Source of the DNA: Hordeum vulgare subsp. vulgare
Lineage: Eukaryota; Streptophyta; Magnoliopsida; Poales; Poaceae
DNA length: 64,000 bases
Direction of reading: 5' to 3'
Assembly (NCBI RefSeq): GCF_904849725.1
Contig: NC_058522.1
Span: 231,607,084 to 231,671,083 of the forward strand
The notes under the pieces: generated by a model
Told to the model about the DNA's origin: nothing
Databases searched by the model: none
What the model saw: only the letters and a program-made list of their open reading frames with translations
In this document: piece by piece, positions 30,241 to 41,479 of the stretch
How the letters are laid out: each line of letters opens with the position of its first letter
How positions within the stretch are numbered: position 1 is the stretch's first letter
Position numbers and translations under genes: made by a program

Positions 30241-33087
30241 TTGCAGGAGTTTGCTTCCGGTGGGGTGTCATGGTTGCTCGATAGTGGAGCAACAAATCAT
30301 ATGACCGGAAGCAAGGACTTAGTGGTGGATGTGCATCCTTCTCCATCTATGCCCACCCATGTCCAATTCGCCAATGCATCCTCTTCAAAGGTATTGGGAA
30401 TTGGTAAGGTGGTCGTCTCTCAAGACTTATCTATTGAGAAGGTCATGCTTGTTGAGTCACTTGCCTACAATTTACTTTCGGTTCGTCAACTCGCAATTAT
30501 GGGTTTTTCCACTTTCTTTAATCTTGATACTGTGGTCCTCCTGAGGAGCAAGACTCTTAAAGTATCCTATGTTGGATATGTCGAAAATGGTCTTTATGTG
30601 GTGAACTTCTCAAAGCGACCCACTAAGACTGCGACATGTTTAATGGCTAAAGTTGATGTGGGCTGGCTTTGGCATCGCCGTTTAGCTCATGTCAATATGA
30701 GATCTTTGCAAAGCCTTCTGACAGGGGACCATATTCGTGGACTAACAAATGTGAGTTTTGCTAAAGATCGTGTTTGCAGTGCCTGCATTGAAGGAAATAT
30801 TCATGAAACTGCTCATCGTCCAACGACTCTTATCTACACTAAGAGGCCATTGGAACTTCTCCATATGGATCTATTTGGTCCTCCATCATTTGATAGTCTT
30901 GGAGGCAGAAAGTATTGCTTAGTGATTGTTGACGACTATTCAAGATATACCTGGGTATATTTCTTTAAAAAGAAGAGTGAGACTCAACAAACGGTCATCA
31001 ACTTTGCTAATGAAGCGCAATGTCAACATGAAGCAAAGATCTTGATGATTAGAAGTGACAACGGCACCGAGTTCAAGAACTACACCTTGGATGAGTTTCT
31101 AGGTGATGAGGGAATAAAACACCAATACTCTGCACCATATACCCCTCAACAAAACAGCGTGGCAGAAAGGAAGAACCGGACCTTGATAGACGCTGCAAGG
31201 ACAATGATGGCAGAATTCAAATCTCCATATAACTTCTGGGCAGAGGCCATCAACACAGCATGTCATGCATCCAATCGGCTCTATATCCGCAAAGGCTTGA
31301 ACAAGACTCCGTATGAGATTCTAACTGGAAACAAACCCAATCTCAAGTCCTTCCGGGTATTCGGTTGTAAGTGTTTCATTCTCAAGAAAGGTGCACGGTT
31401 AGCTAAATTTGATTCTAGAGCACATGAGGGTATCTTTGTTGGTTATGCTACAAACTCTCATGCTTACCGTGTCCTCAGCAAGTCCACTGGACTAATTGAG
31501 GAGACATGTAACGTAGAGTTTGATGAAAATAATGGCTCCCAAGTGGAGCAAAGTGGTCTGTGTGATGTAGGTGATGAAATTCCTCCCCAAGCCATAAGAA
31601 GAATGGGGATTGGTCAAATACTCCCCATTGAGGAACCCCTTGTGGCCGAAGGAGAAGGACAATGCTCTACTCGAGTGGAGCCATCACCACCACAAGCCGC
31701 ACACGCTTCCTATGAACAAAGAGAAGACTCTCAACAAAATAAACAAGCTCAAGGTCAAGATAAATTGCCCAACAATGATGATGTGTCTCAGGATATTCAA
31801 GCACTACCCCAAGACTCCGAACCTGCTCATGATCAAGATCAAGTGCAACCCCGAGATCCAGACCAAGTAGAAGCACAAGATCAAGATCAAGAGCAACCAC
31901 AAATACAAGAACAAACTAGTGAACCTGCTCAAGTCGAAGGACAAGATGATCAGGAGACTGTCTCACAATTCCCTTCTGGAGCACCAACAGCCGGCTCAAG
32001 ACGCAAGGGCAAGCAAAGTAAACAAGTCGATGCTCCCCCGTTATCTAATGAAGATCTCTTGGAGCGTCGAGCAGCCAAGATTGCAAACAAGCTCAGAGTC
32101 AAGTCACATCTTATGAAGAATGTACTTGGCAGTTTAAAAAGGGGAGTATCCACCCGTCAACAGATTTGGAATTATTGTGAGCATCACGCGTTTGTTTCGT
32201 ATTGTGAACCTCAACACGTACAGGAAGCGCTTGATGATGAGGATTGGCTTATGGCCATGCACGAAGAACTTAACAACTTCGAGCGCAACAAAGTCTGGGA
32301 TTTAGTGCCTAGGCCAACGGAGGAACATAATGTCATCGGGGCCAAATGGATATTCAAGAACAAGAAAGATGCCAATGGTATTGTGATTCGAAACAAGGCA
32401 AGATTGGTGGCTCAAGGCTACTCCCAAGTCGAGGGTATCGACTACGGTGAAACCTTTGCCCCTGTTGCTCGTCTAGAATCTATTCGCATGTTGCTTGCAT
32501 TTGCTTCTCATCATAACTTCAAATTACAACAAATGGATGTGAAAAGTGCCTTTCTTAATGGTCCTTTAAATGAGTTGGTCTACGTCAAACAACCCCCGGG
32601 ATTCGAACATCCCAAGCTCCCCAATCATGTGTACAAACTTAATAAGGCACTCTATGGCCTTAAACAAGCCCCACGCGCATGGTATGAGTATCTTACTGAG
32701 TTGTTACAAGATCGTGGGTTTGAAATTGGGAAGATAGATCCCACTCTTTTTACTAAGAGGGTTAAAGGGGATTTGTTCATATGCCAACTATATGTTGATG
32801 ATATTATCTTTGGCTCTCCTAACATTTCCTTCAATGAAGAATTTGCTGCACTAATGACTGAGAAATTTGAGATGTCCATGATGGGAGAGTTGAAGTTCTT
32901 TCTCGGGTTCAAGATTAAACAAGGTCTAGAAGGGACATTCATCAAACAAGCCAAGTACACTCAAGACATGCTCAAACGGTTCGAGCTCGAAGATGTCAAA
33001 CCGGTCAAGTTCCCCATCCAACAAGATGCAAGCTTGACAGTGATCCCAATGGTAAAGAAGTGGATCAAAAGGTATATCGCTCCATGA
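30241..33087 (+). pseudogene. Element D pol: protease, integrase, reverse transcriptase
   Basis: A 948-codon frame that overlaps gag's end in a different frame (open from 30196) and has no early ATG. Protease ([13 protein letters not shown], catalytic Asp near residue 14) processes the polyprotein. The integrase zinc-binding part (WHRRLAH ... CSACIEG, about 142-185) is followed by the catalytic core (LHMDLFG near 207, SDNGTEF near 273, AERKNRT near 308) that inserts the DNA. A Gln/Asp-rich spacer (about 480-580) precedes reverse transcriptase, which has [17 protein letters not shown] and the catalytic YVDD at residues 851-854 (32791-32802). A frameshift near 33050 cuts off RNase H. Apart from that break this block looks intact. 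Confidence 0.93.
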
Positions 33088-33712
33088 TTGGATCCCTTCT
33101 TTACCTTTGTGCATCTAGACCGGATACTATGTCGAGTGTAGGGATATGTGCACGGTTTCAATCCGCACCAAAAGAAAGTCACTACATGGCTGTTAAGCGA
33201 ATCTTTCGATATTTGGCTCATACCCCAAACTTTGGCCTTTGGTATCCCAAAGGAGCAAACTTCAATCTAGTTGGCTATTCTGACTCAGATTGGGCAGGAG
33301 ATTGTGTGGAGAGGAAGTCAACGTCTGGAGGATGCCAATTCCTTGGTCGCTCATTGGTAAGTTGGTCGTCAAAGAAGCTGAGTATGTGGCAGCTGCAAGT
33401 TGTTGTGCACAATTGCTATGGATGAGGCAAACTTTAAAGGATTATGGTGTCACTTGTGACAAAGTGCCTCTTCTATGTGACAATCAAAGTGCTATCAAGA
33501 TTTCCCTCAACCCAGTGCAACATAGCAAAACCAAACATATTGATATTCGCCATCACTTCATTCGTGAACATATCAAGCTAGGTGATACTGAGGTTCACTT
33601 CATCCACACTGAAGAGCAACTTGCAGATATTTTCACTAAGCCTCTAGATGAAGCAAGATTCCGGGAGTTAAGGCATGAGCTAAATATCATTGATTCAAGT
33701 AATGTGGATTGA
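33060..33712 (+). pseudogene. Element D pol: RNase H (frameshifted, catalytic block deleted)
   Basis: RNase H would degrade the RNA strand during reverse transcription. Two frames carry it: 33060-33425 ([17 protein letters not shown], then YSDSDWAGD and SGGCQFLGRSLVSWSSKK), and 33290-33712 from about 33378 onward (EYVAAASCCAQLLWMRQTL to the normal C-terminal end DIFTKPLDEARFRELRHELN). At about 33376 a small deletion of roughly 30 bp removes the stretch that normally holds a catalytic acidic residue and shifts the frame. The enzyme is therefore broken twice over. Confidence 0.9.
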
Positions 33713-34094
33713 AACTAGGCATGTTGCACCTCACTTTGCATTCCATCTTGGTCTAGATGTAGGCATGGACATAGGGGGAGTGTTGTTCTCTCAATGAACT
33801 TTCCCTCCCCCCATTATGCATAAATCAATCTAGTCTTTCACTTTAGCCATTGTCAAATGGCACTTGTGCTTCAAAGACGAGCATTAGTCATGAACCCAAG
33901 GATAATTCTTCACGGTGTCATACCATTGTCTCAAACATAGGTGGCCTCGGCCGCCGCCCCTCCCACCTTTCTTTCGTATAGAAGAAAGGATATACAATGA
34001 CAAGTCAGTACATATTTCTAGGATGCTATCTTTTTTACTTACCTGTCATTTGCCCAAGTTCTTCTCTTATCCTAGGCCGCATTGTGTCATTTGA
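33713..34094 (+). other. Element D spacer after pol
   Basis: Non-coding, with no recognisable motif apart from a GGCCGCCGCCCC block near 33950. It links the pol stop to the palindrome array. Confidence 0.6.
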
Positions 34095-34356
34095 AGTGGT
34101 AGTACCGCCAGGGGTAGCGGTACTACCGCCAGGACCCCAGCGGTACTACCGCCAGGGGTAGCGGTACTACCGCTAGGCCCCAGCGATACTACCGCTAGGG
34201 ATAGCTGTACTACCGCCAGGATTCCTATCTACCACGACCTGCTAGGAAATTTTTAGGGCTATCTCAAGGGGGAGCGGTACTACCGCCAGGGGGAGCGGTA
34301 CTACCGCCAGGACCCCAGCGGTACTACCGCCAGGTCCACAGCGGTACTACCGCTGG
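34095..34356 (+). promoter_or_regulatory. Second palindrome array, upstream of the extra gene
   Basis: About ten copies of AGCGGTACTACCGC(C/T)AGG. This is the reverse complement of the LTR palindrome: the central base is C here and G in the LTR arrays. Copies near 34095, 34116, 34139 and onward are spaced 18-24 bp apart, with a gap at 34220-34268. The array ends 17 bp before the TATATAAA at 34373. The layout array-TATA-CT-rich leader repeats that of the LTR promoter. Confidence 0.85.
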
Positions 34357-34372
34357 CCCGTACCCCTTGGGC

Positions 34373-34380
34373 TATATAAA
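34373..34380 (+). promoter_or_regulatory. Internal TATA box of element D
   Basis: TATATAAA followed by a GGGAGCCCG block and a strongly CT-rich leader (34393-34530) typical of a plant 5' untranslated region. It lies 156 bp before an ATG at 34536 that can be spliced to the extra gene. Confidence 0.65.
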
Positions 34381-34535
34381 GGATGGGGAGCCCGTTTTCC
34401 CCAGGCTCTTTCTTCTTCCTCGCGGCTCCTCCCTCCCCTAGCCCGAAACCCCCTGTTTTGATCTCTATTCGTGGAGCTCCTTCTCTCCGTTGGATTGGAG
34501 GGGTTGCTCCACTTCTCCTTCCTCCTCCAAGGGCC

Positions 34536-36545
34536 ATGAATCCCGGTAAAGCTCCTCCCCTTCTTCTATTGGTTGATGTTCTTGTTCTAGGGTTAGGAGC
34601 ACTGGTGGTTTGGATTCATGTCTGTGATCTTGTGTCCTGTTCTTGGATGGCATGAAGGAGATATTTGAGGGGAGGGTAGGTCCTATGAATCTTTGTTGTT
34701 TAGTTTTGCCATGCCCTAGGATTCACATGTTTTAGATCAAGTACTTGAACTATTTGGATTAGATCTAAACCTTGCTCTCTCTTGCCTAGGCATGCACTTC
34801 TTTCGGTGGTACTAGTGTTTCTCATGTGTGTAGGGCTGTGGTGGAGTTCTTAGTGTTCCTCCACAGCCCATGCCCCTCGTACAAATTCGTGTAGCCATAT
34901 CCGTGAGGTCTATTTTATTTGTCAGATCTGAAAATCAAACCCCAGCGGTACTACCGCCAGGGGTAGCGGTACTACCGCTAGGATCCCCAGCGGTACTACC
35001 GCCAGGGGTAGCGGTACTACCGCTAAGACCCCCAGCGGTACTACCGCCAGGAGGATTCACTGTGCATTCTTTTCAGTGTGTGGCAATGAGTGTTTATTGT
35101 TCTGCCCTTTCCAGTTCTTTGCCTTGACTCTTTTTGTCGCTTATTTCCGCTGTGTGTTTTGTGTCACAGGTAGTTCTCGCCGTTCGAACCCCCCACGGGA
35201 CACGCAGTCAAAGCATTTTCGAAACCCGGAGGCTCCAGAGGGTTCCGCCACTTCAGGTCTGCAACCCAAAAAGCAAGCTTTCAAGAAGACCGCGCAAAGG
35301 GACAAGGGGATCAATGTCCGCACAATGCCCCCCAAGGACTTTCTGTGGTTCCGCACTTAGAACCATTATCTCCAAGAGCGGGCTGTGATCAAGAATGTTG
35401 AACATGTTTGGACCAGGGATCACTGCAGGATCTACCGTGACATTGTCATGCAGTTCAAGAAGAACTTTGTCCCCGTTCAGTGGATTGACCTCGCTCATCT
35501 CCAGCGGAACCTGGACTATTTTGGTGACGCCCTTTCTCTGATTGACAAACTGGGCATCAAGGACATCATCACCTTCAAGACGGATTTTGACCCCAATGTT
35601 GTTGCCCAGTTCTATGTCATAGTCCACTTCTCTCCTGATGACGAGCGCTCTATGGTATGGATGACTGGGACTCAGAAGATGACTCGTACCTGGCGTGAAT
35701 TCATGGCATTCCTCAAGGTTGGGTTCCAGGGAGCTGACACTCCACTTGGGTCGCGTCCTCATGCTGCAGCTCCCATTGATAGGGCCCCCGCCAAGGACAG
35801 ATTGCAGCAACTATATGTGAAGAAGGGTGTGCTCCCCAAGCATCTGGACATCATGCATCGGTTCTTCCACAACATCCTCTTTCCTCGCATTGGTAACTTC
35901 GACGAGGTTCATGGCTCTCTGGCTGAGATGCTGCTGCTCTGTGAGGAGGCTATGACTAAGGAGTCTGCCCCTCTTGATATTTCTGATGTGATGTTCACGG
36001 AGCTCTGGAACTGCATCATGATGCGCAAGGTTCCCATCTACGGGCCCTATCTGTTTGCTTATATCAGTCAGAAGTGGCAAGATACCTATCCGGAGGAGGA
36101 GCTATACATTCAGGCTGACTACATTATAGACGACCCTGTCAAGCTTCGCGTCAAGGATAAATGGGCCAACCCATCCACTTCCTCTCAGCACATGGATACT
36201 GACACAGAGACAGCTGCTGACAGAGGAACATCATCTGAGTCCGGCTCTTCGGCCATGCCATCTTGGGCCATTAAACTGCAGGATAAGATGAAGACTCTAT
36301 TCTGTATGCAGGCTAAGGGTCAGTACCAGACGCACGTGGCTCAGAAGGAGAGCCGCCAGAGGCACAAGCGTGTTCTGAGGACTCTTGATGTTGACATCTC
36401 CAGCGGATCAGAGGACGACATCACTCCAGAGGCTACTTGGATGCAGGCTCAAGGGTACCAGTGGTCTGGCGATGAGGCGGAAGAGGAGGAGCAGGACGAT
36501 CTGGAGGGTACCGACGAGTCTGGCGATGCCGAGGATGAGGAGTAA
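34536..36545 (+). pseudogene. Element D extra gene (two exons, one in-frame stop)
   Basis: Proposed exon 1 is ATG at 34536 to 34545, ending CCCG before GTAAAG. The intron is 34546-35169 (624 nt, GT...CAG after a T-rich stretch), and exon 2 starts at 35170. The junction splits a glycine codon and lands in the frame that runs 35170-36545. That frame is open except for one TAG at 35358-35360. After the stop come 386 codons, with HLQRNLDYFGDALSLIDKLG early and a compact, apparently helical, well-conserved-looking middle (MHRFFHNILFPRIGNFDEVH, about residues 165-185). A charged tail ends EEEEQDDLEGTDESGDAEDEE-like. There is no signal peptide or membrane segment, so it is not an envelope-type protein by sequence. 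It resembles extra proteins known from grass SIRE-type elements; function unknown. Splicing is inferred. Confidence 0.7.
34943..35051 (+). repeat. Third palindrome cluster, inside the proposed intron of the extra gene
   Basis: Five copies of (C/T)AGCGGTACTACCGC, spaced 21-23 bp, C-centred like the array upstream of the internal TATA box. It may be a second regulatory block or a by-product of array duplication. Confidence 0.85.
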
Positions 36546-36844
36546 CTACCTGTGGCGTTAGGTGTGCCCTTTTTGGTGTCTTGTGCCAAAGGGGGAGAGA
36601 GTCTAGGAGCTGGATTTGCTTTCAGAGTCGAACTTTGCTTTGCTTTGTGATTTGCTTTGCTTTCTTTCCTGGTTTGCTTCGAACTTGGTTTGCTTCTAGT
36701 TTGCTATCGTTTGTGAGACATGAACTTATGTGAGATTTATTTCCATCATATGTTGTGAGCCATATGCCCCGTACTGTCATATATCTCTATCTTTTTGTCC
36801 TCATATTTCTTACTGTGCAAATCCGGTATTGTCATCAATCCACC
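36546..36844 (+). other. Element D 3' untranslated region
   Basis: After the extra gene's TAA the sequence is rich in TTTGCTT repeats (36620-36710) and then AT-rich. No coding frame. Confidence 0.6.
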
Positions 36845-36858
36845 AAAAAGGGGGAGAT
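36845..36858 (+). other. Element D polypurine tract
   Basis: AAAAAGGGGGAGAT directly upstream of the 3' LTR; the expected plus-strand primer. Confidence 0.9.
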
Positions 36859-38307
36859 TGTTGGGGCATAGTTTATGCCTAAGTAATTTTGATGATTGAT
36901 GACAGTACCGCAAAGGACTAACCGTGTGTGTTAAGGTTTCAGATAACACACGTCAACGGCACAAGACGACTCGCCTCCTCATTCATGGAACGGAAGCACG
37001 GCGCTCTCTATGATTCTCTTTATTTGAGTCATAGGAAAGCCGTACTATTAAGAGGGGAACCGTAGTGGAAAGGTTTGGGTGGAATCTATCTTTGCACGCG
37101 CACACTTCACATATTTCCCCTTACCTTCATCTTTGGAGCGGCCCCCGCCACTGTGTTTCTTTCCTCCTTGCAAAATGGTCCCCAGCGGTAGTACCGCTGG
37201 CCCTAGCGGTAGTACCGCTGCAGCCAACGGTAGTACCGCTGCGGTAGTACCGCCCCTGGTCAGCGGTAGTACCGCTCTAGGATCTTAGTACCGCCTGCGT
37301 AGCGGTTGTTCGTGGACGGACCTTTTTGCGAAGACTTTCTTGGCGGTGGTAGTGTTTTTGCACTACCAGGGGCCCAGCGGTAGTACCGCTCGGGCGAGCG
37401 GTAGTACTGCTGCAACCAGCGGTAGTACCGCTAGTCGACGGTAGTAGCGCCCCTGGTCAGCGGTAGTACCGCTGGAGTGCCAGCGGTAGTACCGCTGCAG
37501 CCAGCGGTACTACCGCTGGAGCTCGGGCAGAGAGTGGGAAAACGGTTGGATTTTTCCCCTCACTATATAAACGGTTCTTCTAGCTGTGGAACCTTACCAC
37601 TTGCCTCCCCAAGCTCCATTGTTGCTCCCTAAGCTCAAAAGTGCCCGATCTCTCTCCCTAGCCAATCAAACTTGTTGATTCTTTAGGGATTGGTTGAGAA
37701 GGCCTAGATCCACACTTCCACCAAGAGAAAAGTTGATTCCCCCACCAATCCCTTGTGGATCTTGTTACTCTCGGGTGTTTGAGCATCCTAGACGGTTGAG
37801 GTCACCTCGAAGCCATATTCCATTGTGGTGAAGCTTCGTGGTCTTGTTGGGAGCCTCCAAGCTTTGTGTGGAGCTTGCCCCAACCTTGTTTGTAAAGGTT
37901 CGGTCGCCGCCTTCAAGGGCACCTATAGTGGAATCACGGTACCTTGCATCGTGCGAGGGCGTGAGGAGAATACGGTGGCCTTAGTGGCTTATTGGAGAGC
38001 ATTGTGCCTCCACACCGCTCCAACGGAGACGTACTTCCTGTCAAAGGGAAGGAACTTCGGTAACACATCCTCGTCTCCATCGGTTCCACTTGTGGTTATC
38101 TCTATCCTTTACTTTGTGTATGCTTATGTTGCCGACTATATCTTACTTGTCTTAGTAACTCTCGTTGTTAGCTTCATTAGGGTTCACCTCATTGTCGTAA
38201 TATTTGTGAACCCATATGTTGTTTACCTTAACTTGCTAAGATTAATTAAAAAGTGGTCGTTGTCAATTCACCCCCCTCCCCTCTAGTCAACCATATCGAT
38301 CCTTTCA
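36859..38307 (+). repeat. Element D 3' LTR
   Basis: 1,449 bp, near-identical in layout to the 5' copy. The palindrome array at 37187-37520 has about 12 copies, one with C at the centre (near 37502-37516), and the order of some units differs from the 5' LTR. TATA box at 37564-37571. Confidence 0.95.
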
Positions 38308-38312
38308 GCGTA
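38308..38312. repeat. Right target-site duplication of element D (GCGTA)
   Basis: Second copy of the perfect 5-bp duplication. Confidence 0.95.
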
Positions 38313-38319
38313 GTTATAA

Positions 38320-38889
38320 GGCTAGTCATGATGGGAGCAACATAGGTAGTAACATACATGTCACATAACAAAAAAAATGATGTGACATTTAATTAAGGGG
38401 AGAGAAGGAAATAGAATAACATAATATGTTACCATTATATATCGCTTTCCAATGCATAATGAGTTTACAAGGTGATAAATGAGGGTTTCTGTGTTATTCT
38501 CTCCATTTTTATATCTAAGGCCACAAAGTCGTATTTACAAGTATCAAGGTAAAAGTTAATACATGGTTTCAAAGCTAGCTTTTTTATGTATTGGGATCAT
38601 TAATATACCACGTGCATGCAAGAAAATTGAGTGGAGAAAATAATTGATTGTCATTATGACTGCATGCATGAAGAATTAAATAGGTTGCTAGTACGAGAAA
38701 TTATCATTAATGTTTGCCTCGATAACTGTTGGTGGCCTTGTATAGATGCAAAATGTATATTTCAAAATGGCCTTGTATAAGTAAATGAAGAGAGTGTCAC
38801 ATATATGACACTGTCCACTATAAAAATAATAATATAGGCTAGTAACATATGCATATTACTACTCTAAGTTACTCTCACTATGACTAGCC
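38320..38889. mobile_element. Tourist-like (PIF/Harbinger) non-autonomous element
   Basis: 570 bp with imperfect terminal inverted repeats: left GGCTAGTCATGATGGGAGCA, and right, as reverse complement, GGCTAGTCATAGTGAGAGTA. It is flanked by TAA on both sides (38317-38319 and 38890-38892). No transposase frame. Longer than a typical MITE but ends and TSD fit. Confidence 0.8.
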
Positions 38890-38892
38890 TAA

Positions 38893-40400
38893 GTAAGGTG
38901 ATCAATGTTAAGACAATGAGCTTGTTCATCATATTCTAGCATGCTACACTTGGTGCATGCACCCACACACACATGTTCCCTAGCAAAGCGCACGTGCTAC
39001 GCAGCAGCAGAGAAAACACTGTTTTCTTTGAACCACGGTCGGCTGTGTAAGGGAATCGTGTCACTACATAGTCAACACCAAATTTAGTGAGGTGTGACAC
39101 CGAAGGAAAGTCTATGAATAAGTGTAGGTTCAAACATTCCATCAAGCATAATCTAGCAAGTGTGAATTAATTGTCTTTAAATAATTTTGTACATGAATAA
39201 ATAAATGTTGACAATATTAAAACAAAATATGGAACATCGTTTCAATCAAAAGCAAATTAGCAAATCAAAAAAATACAGAATCTAGTTGTTAAATTTTTAA
39301 TCCACAGTATACATTTTAGGGAAAATATTAGGTAAAAATTTCTAGTTTAGTTGATCATCGGTCGGCTGCATGACAGTTTATCTTCTTTGAACTTATTGAG
39401 GATGACACACTTGCGCCTTATTGACGACCTATTCACCGGTTACATCCACTGCCACGGAATCATCTTTCGATGGTGCAACCAAGCAATGATGAGGCAGGGG
39501 GACCGAGGAAAAAAGTTGAGGGGGGGGGGGAATTTACAACCATATTCATGAACTAACAATGAAATTTTTTCGAGATAAGCTAAACATGGGCATAATCACT
39601 TCATTCTAGACATGTTATTAGAAGTCATTGAAAAGTGAAAGAAAACTAACCATGAGACAAAATGAATTACATCAATATGACAATATCTTGTTCTGAAGTT
39701 GCATAAGAGAACACTGACATTCAACCTGAAAGAATGAAAAAACATTATTAAATCAAGGGAGAATGAAAACATTGAAGAAGGTCGGTACTAAAAAAATGAG
39801 TTTTAGCGTATTAACTCTCATTTGATTCCACGACGATCTCTCACTAGCACCGCATGGAAGCCACTTCATTACGAGTTTTGTTCACCAATTCTTTTTCAAT
39901 AAAGCGGATAATGCTATGATTCATAAAATCCACAAGTACTTCATATATCATCATGCTGATTGCGATTGTAATCTACAATCTTATTCTTTTTAGATGTATC
40001 CCTAAGAAGCTTGTCCAAATCAACTATTTCATGCATTTGGGAAGTTATTGATTTTTCGAAACACCTCTCCATCAGCTTCCGTGCAACTTGAAGTACCAAA
40101 AATTAAAAAGTTAGATGAAATAACAAATTGGTATCCTTGTTACATGAAAATGAAGTGTGCTAGGAAGTAGGAAGTAGTAATAGATGATCCAAATAAAGTT
40201 TGAGTTGTTGGTCTGGATGAGCCATTGACTGTAAGTACAAAGTTGCATACTAAATTTATATGTTACCAAAAATAATGTTTGAACTGACTAATCAACCAAA
40301 TTGATAGATTTTACACATAAGTTCATGAGACTAACATGATTTCTAACAGAAATTACAAAGAAACAAAAACTTTGGAAAAGGAAAATCTTAGCGGAAATTC
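38893..40400. other. AT-rich intergenic sequence, no feature recognised
   Basis: No coding frame longer than about 70 codons and no repeat boundary. A G10 run lies at about 39521-39531. Some stretches could be old transposon sequence, but nothing supports a name. Confidence 0.4.
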
Positions 40401-40740
40401 ACTTTGGTTCATAGGTCTATATGTACCCATTGTCTAAATACACATTTCAAAAAGTTAACAAAATTCGAGAAAAAAACTCACGTGTAAATCCAGACACTAT
40501 ATGTGGGTGCACAAAGTTTCGGGGAAAAAGGAGATTTTTTGTGGCTTGTGCAAAACAAAACAATTTTCCATGTTTGGTTATAACTGTTCATGAGGCATTT
40601 TTTAATCCTTTTATACATCCCACAAAAGATGTCCTTTTTCACATAAATTTTATGTGCGAATGTAGGATGTTCGACTCTACACATGTGATTTTTTCTTGAA
40701 ATTTTTACATTTTAAAATATGTTTTGTATACACCTATGAG
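40401..40740. other. Possible dispersed repeat
   Basis: The phrases GTGGGTGCACAAAGTTTC, GATTTTTTGTGGC and GATTTTTTCTTGAAATTTTT resemble a common unclassified intergenic repeat of Triticeae that I recall. No ends or TSD were found. The 92-codon plus-strand frame here lacks protein-like character. Confidence 0.3.
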
Positions 40741-41067
40741 CCAAAATATCATTCTCAAATCTTAGATGATTTACACGGCTGACTTACCTTAATGTAAATT
40801 AGAATTAGGGAATTTGATCCCAATTTGGCTATGGAGTTGTGTTGCCGCTGCGGCAGTGTCGTGCAAGGCCATGACGACGCGAGGGACCGTCAGAGTTGCT
40901 GGCGACTGTGCGAGGGCTTGACAGGCGAAGACAGGGCTTCCGTCTCATGCGTGGCTGCGCGCGTCAATTTTTTTTCAAGGTGTGCATCTAGGTTTAATCT
41001 TGCAATTGAGTTTATTTAGGGTAATCTGGCGATTGAATTAGGCTACGTGTGTAAAGCGTAGGGCCGT

Positions 41068-41430
41068 TGTAACGTCCAAGATGCGGTCTTATCCTTATTT
41101 TGACGTGAGGGCCTTGACAGGGGTAGAAACGCATCTCGTCGTTTCGCAAGAATTGATATCGTTGCAAGTACATGTACTGAAAAGATGAGTATAAGGAGCT
41201 GGCTTACACTCACCACAATCTACATCAATATCGAATCAATACAACAATATCTAGTCATCATGAAGAAGAGCAGGGTCCGACTACGGACGAAAACAAACGA
41301 TAAAAGAACGACGTCCATCCTTGCTATCCCAGGCTGTCAGTGTGGAACTCGTCCTAGATCGACGAAGAAGAAGAAGAAGAAACTCCAAATAGCACAATCA
41401 GCGCGCTCACGTCAAAGTAACTCGTTACCT
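41068..41430 (+). repeat. Dispersed repeat, inverted partner of 2220-2600
   Basis: Matches the reverse complement of 2220-2600 in order and spacing of several long words (for example TAGAAACGCATCTCGTCGTT and ACGTCCATCCTTGCTATCC). The 94-codon open frame across it is a chance result of the repeat. It ends in a GAAGAAGAAGAAGAA run shared with the other copy. Confidence 0.65.
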
Positions 41431-41479
41431 ATATCTGCAATTGGTGTTGTAGTAATCTGTGAGCCATAGAGGACTCGGC

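Larger units (their letters stand above)
26187..38307 (+). mobile_element. Element D: SIRE/Maximus-like Copia retrotransposon with an extra gene
   Basis: A 12.1-kb element with LTRs at 26187-27641 and 36859-38307, a Met-tRNA PBS, gag, a coiled-coil gag extension, pol in Copia order, a 3.1-kb region after pol holding an extra gene, a PPT and a perfect GCGTA TSD. The large size, long gag and additional gene between pol and the 3' LTR fit the SIRE lineage (Maximus in Triticeae, from memory). The coding region has a few frameshifts, two stops and a small RNase H deletion. It is much better preserved than A, B or C and its LTRs look very similar to each other, so it is probably a recent insertion. 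Confidence 0.93.

Noticed and set aside
31667..31900. Minus-strand frames inside gag and pol of D, E, A and C
   Set aside because: Shadows of strongly coding plus- or minus-strand retroelement genes; none has independent support.
34536..36545. Extra gene of element D as a retroviral envelope
   Set aside because: No signal peptide, membrane segment or glycosylation-rich domain is visible; the protein is soluble-looking with an acidic tail.
41185..41469. 94-codon plus-strand frame
   Set aside because: It lies within the dispersed repeat whose other copy (2220-2600) does not preserve the frame beyond a short Lys-rich stretch.
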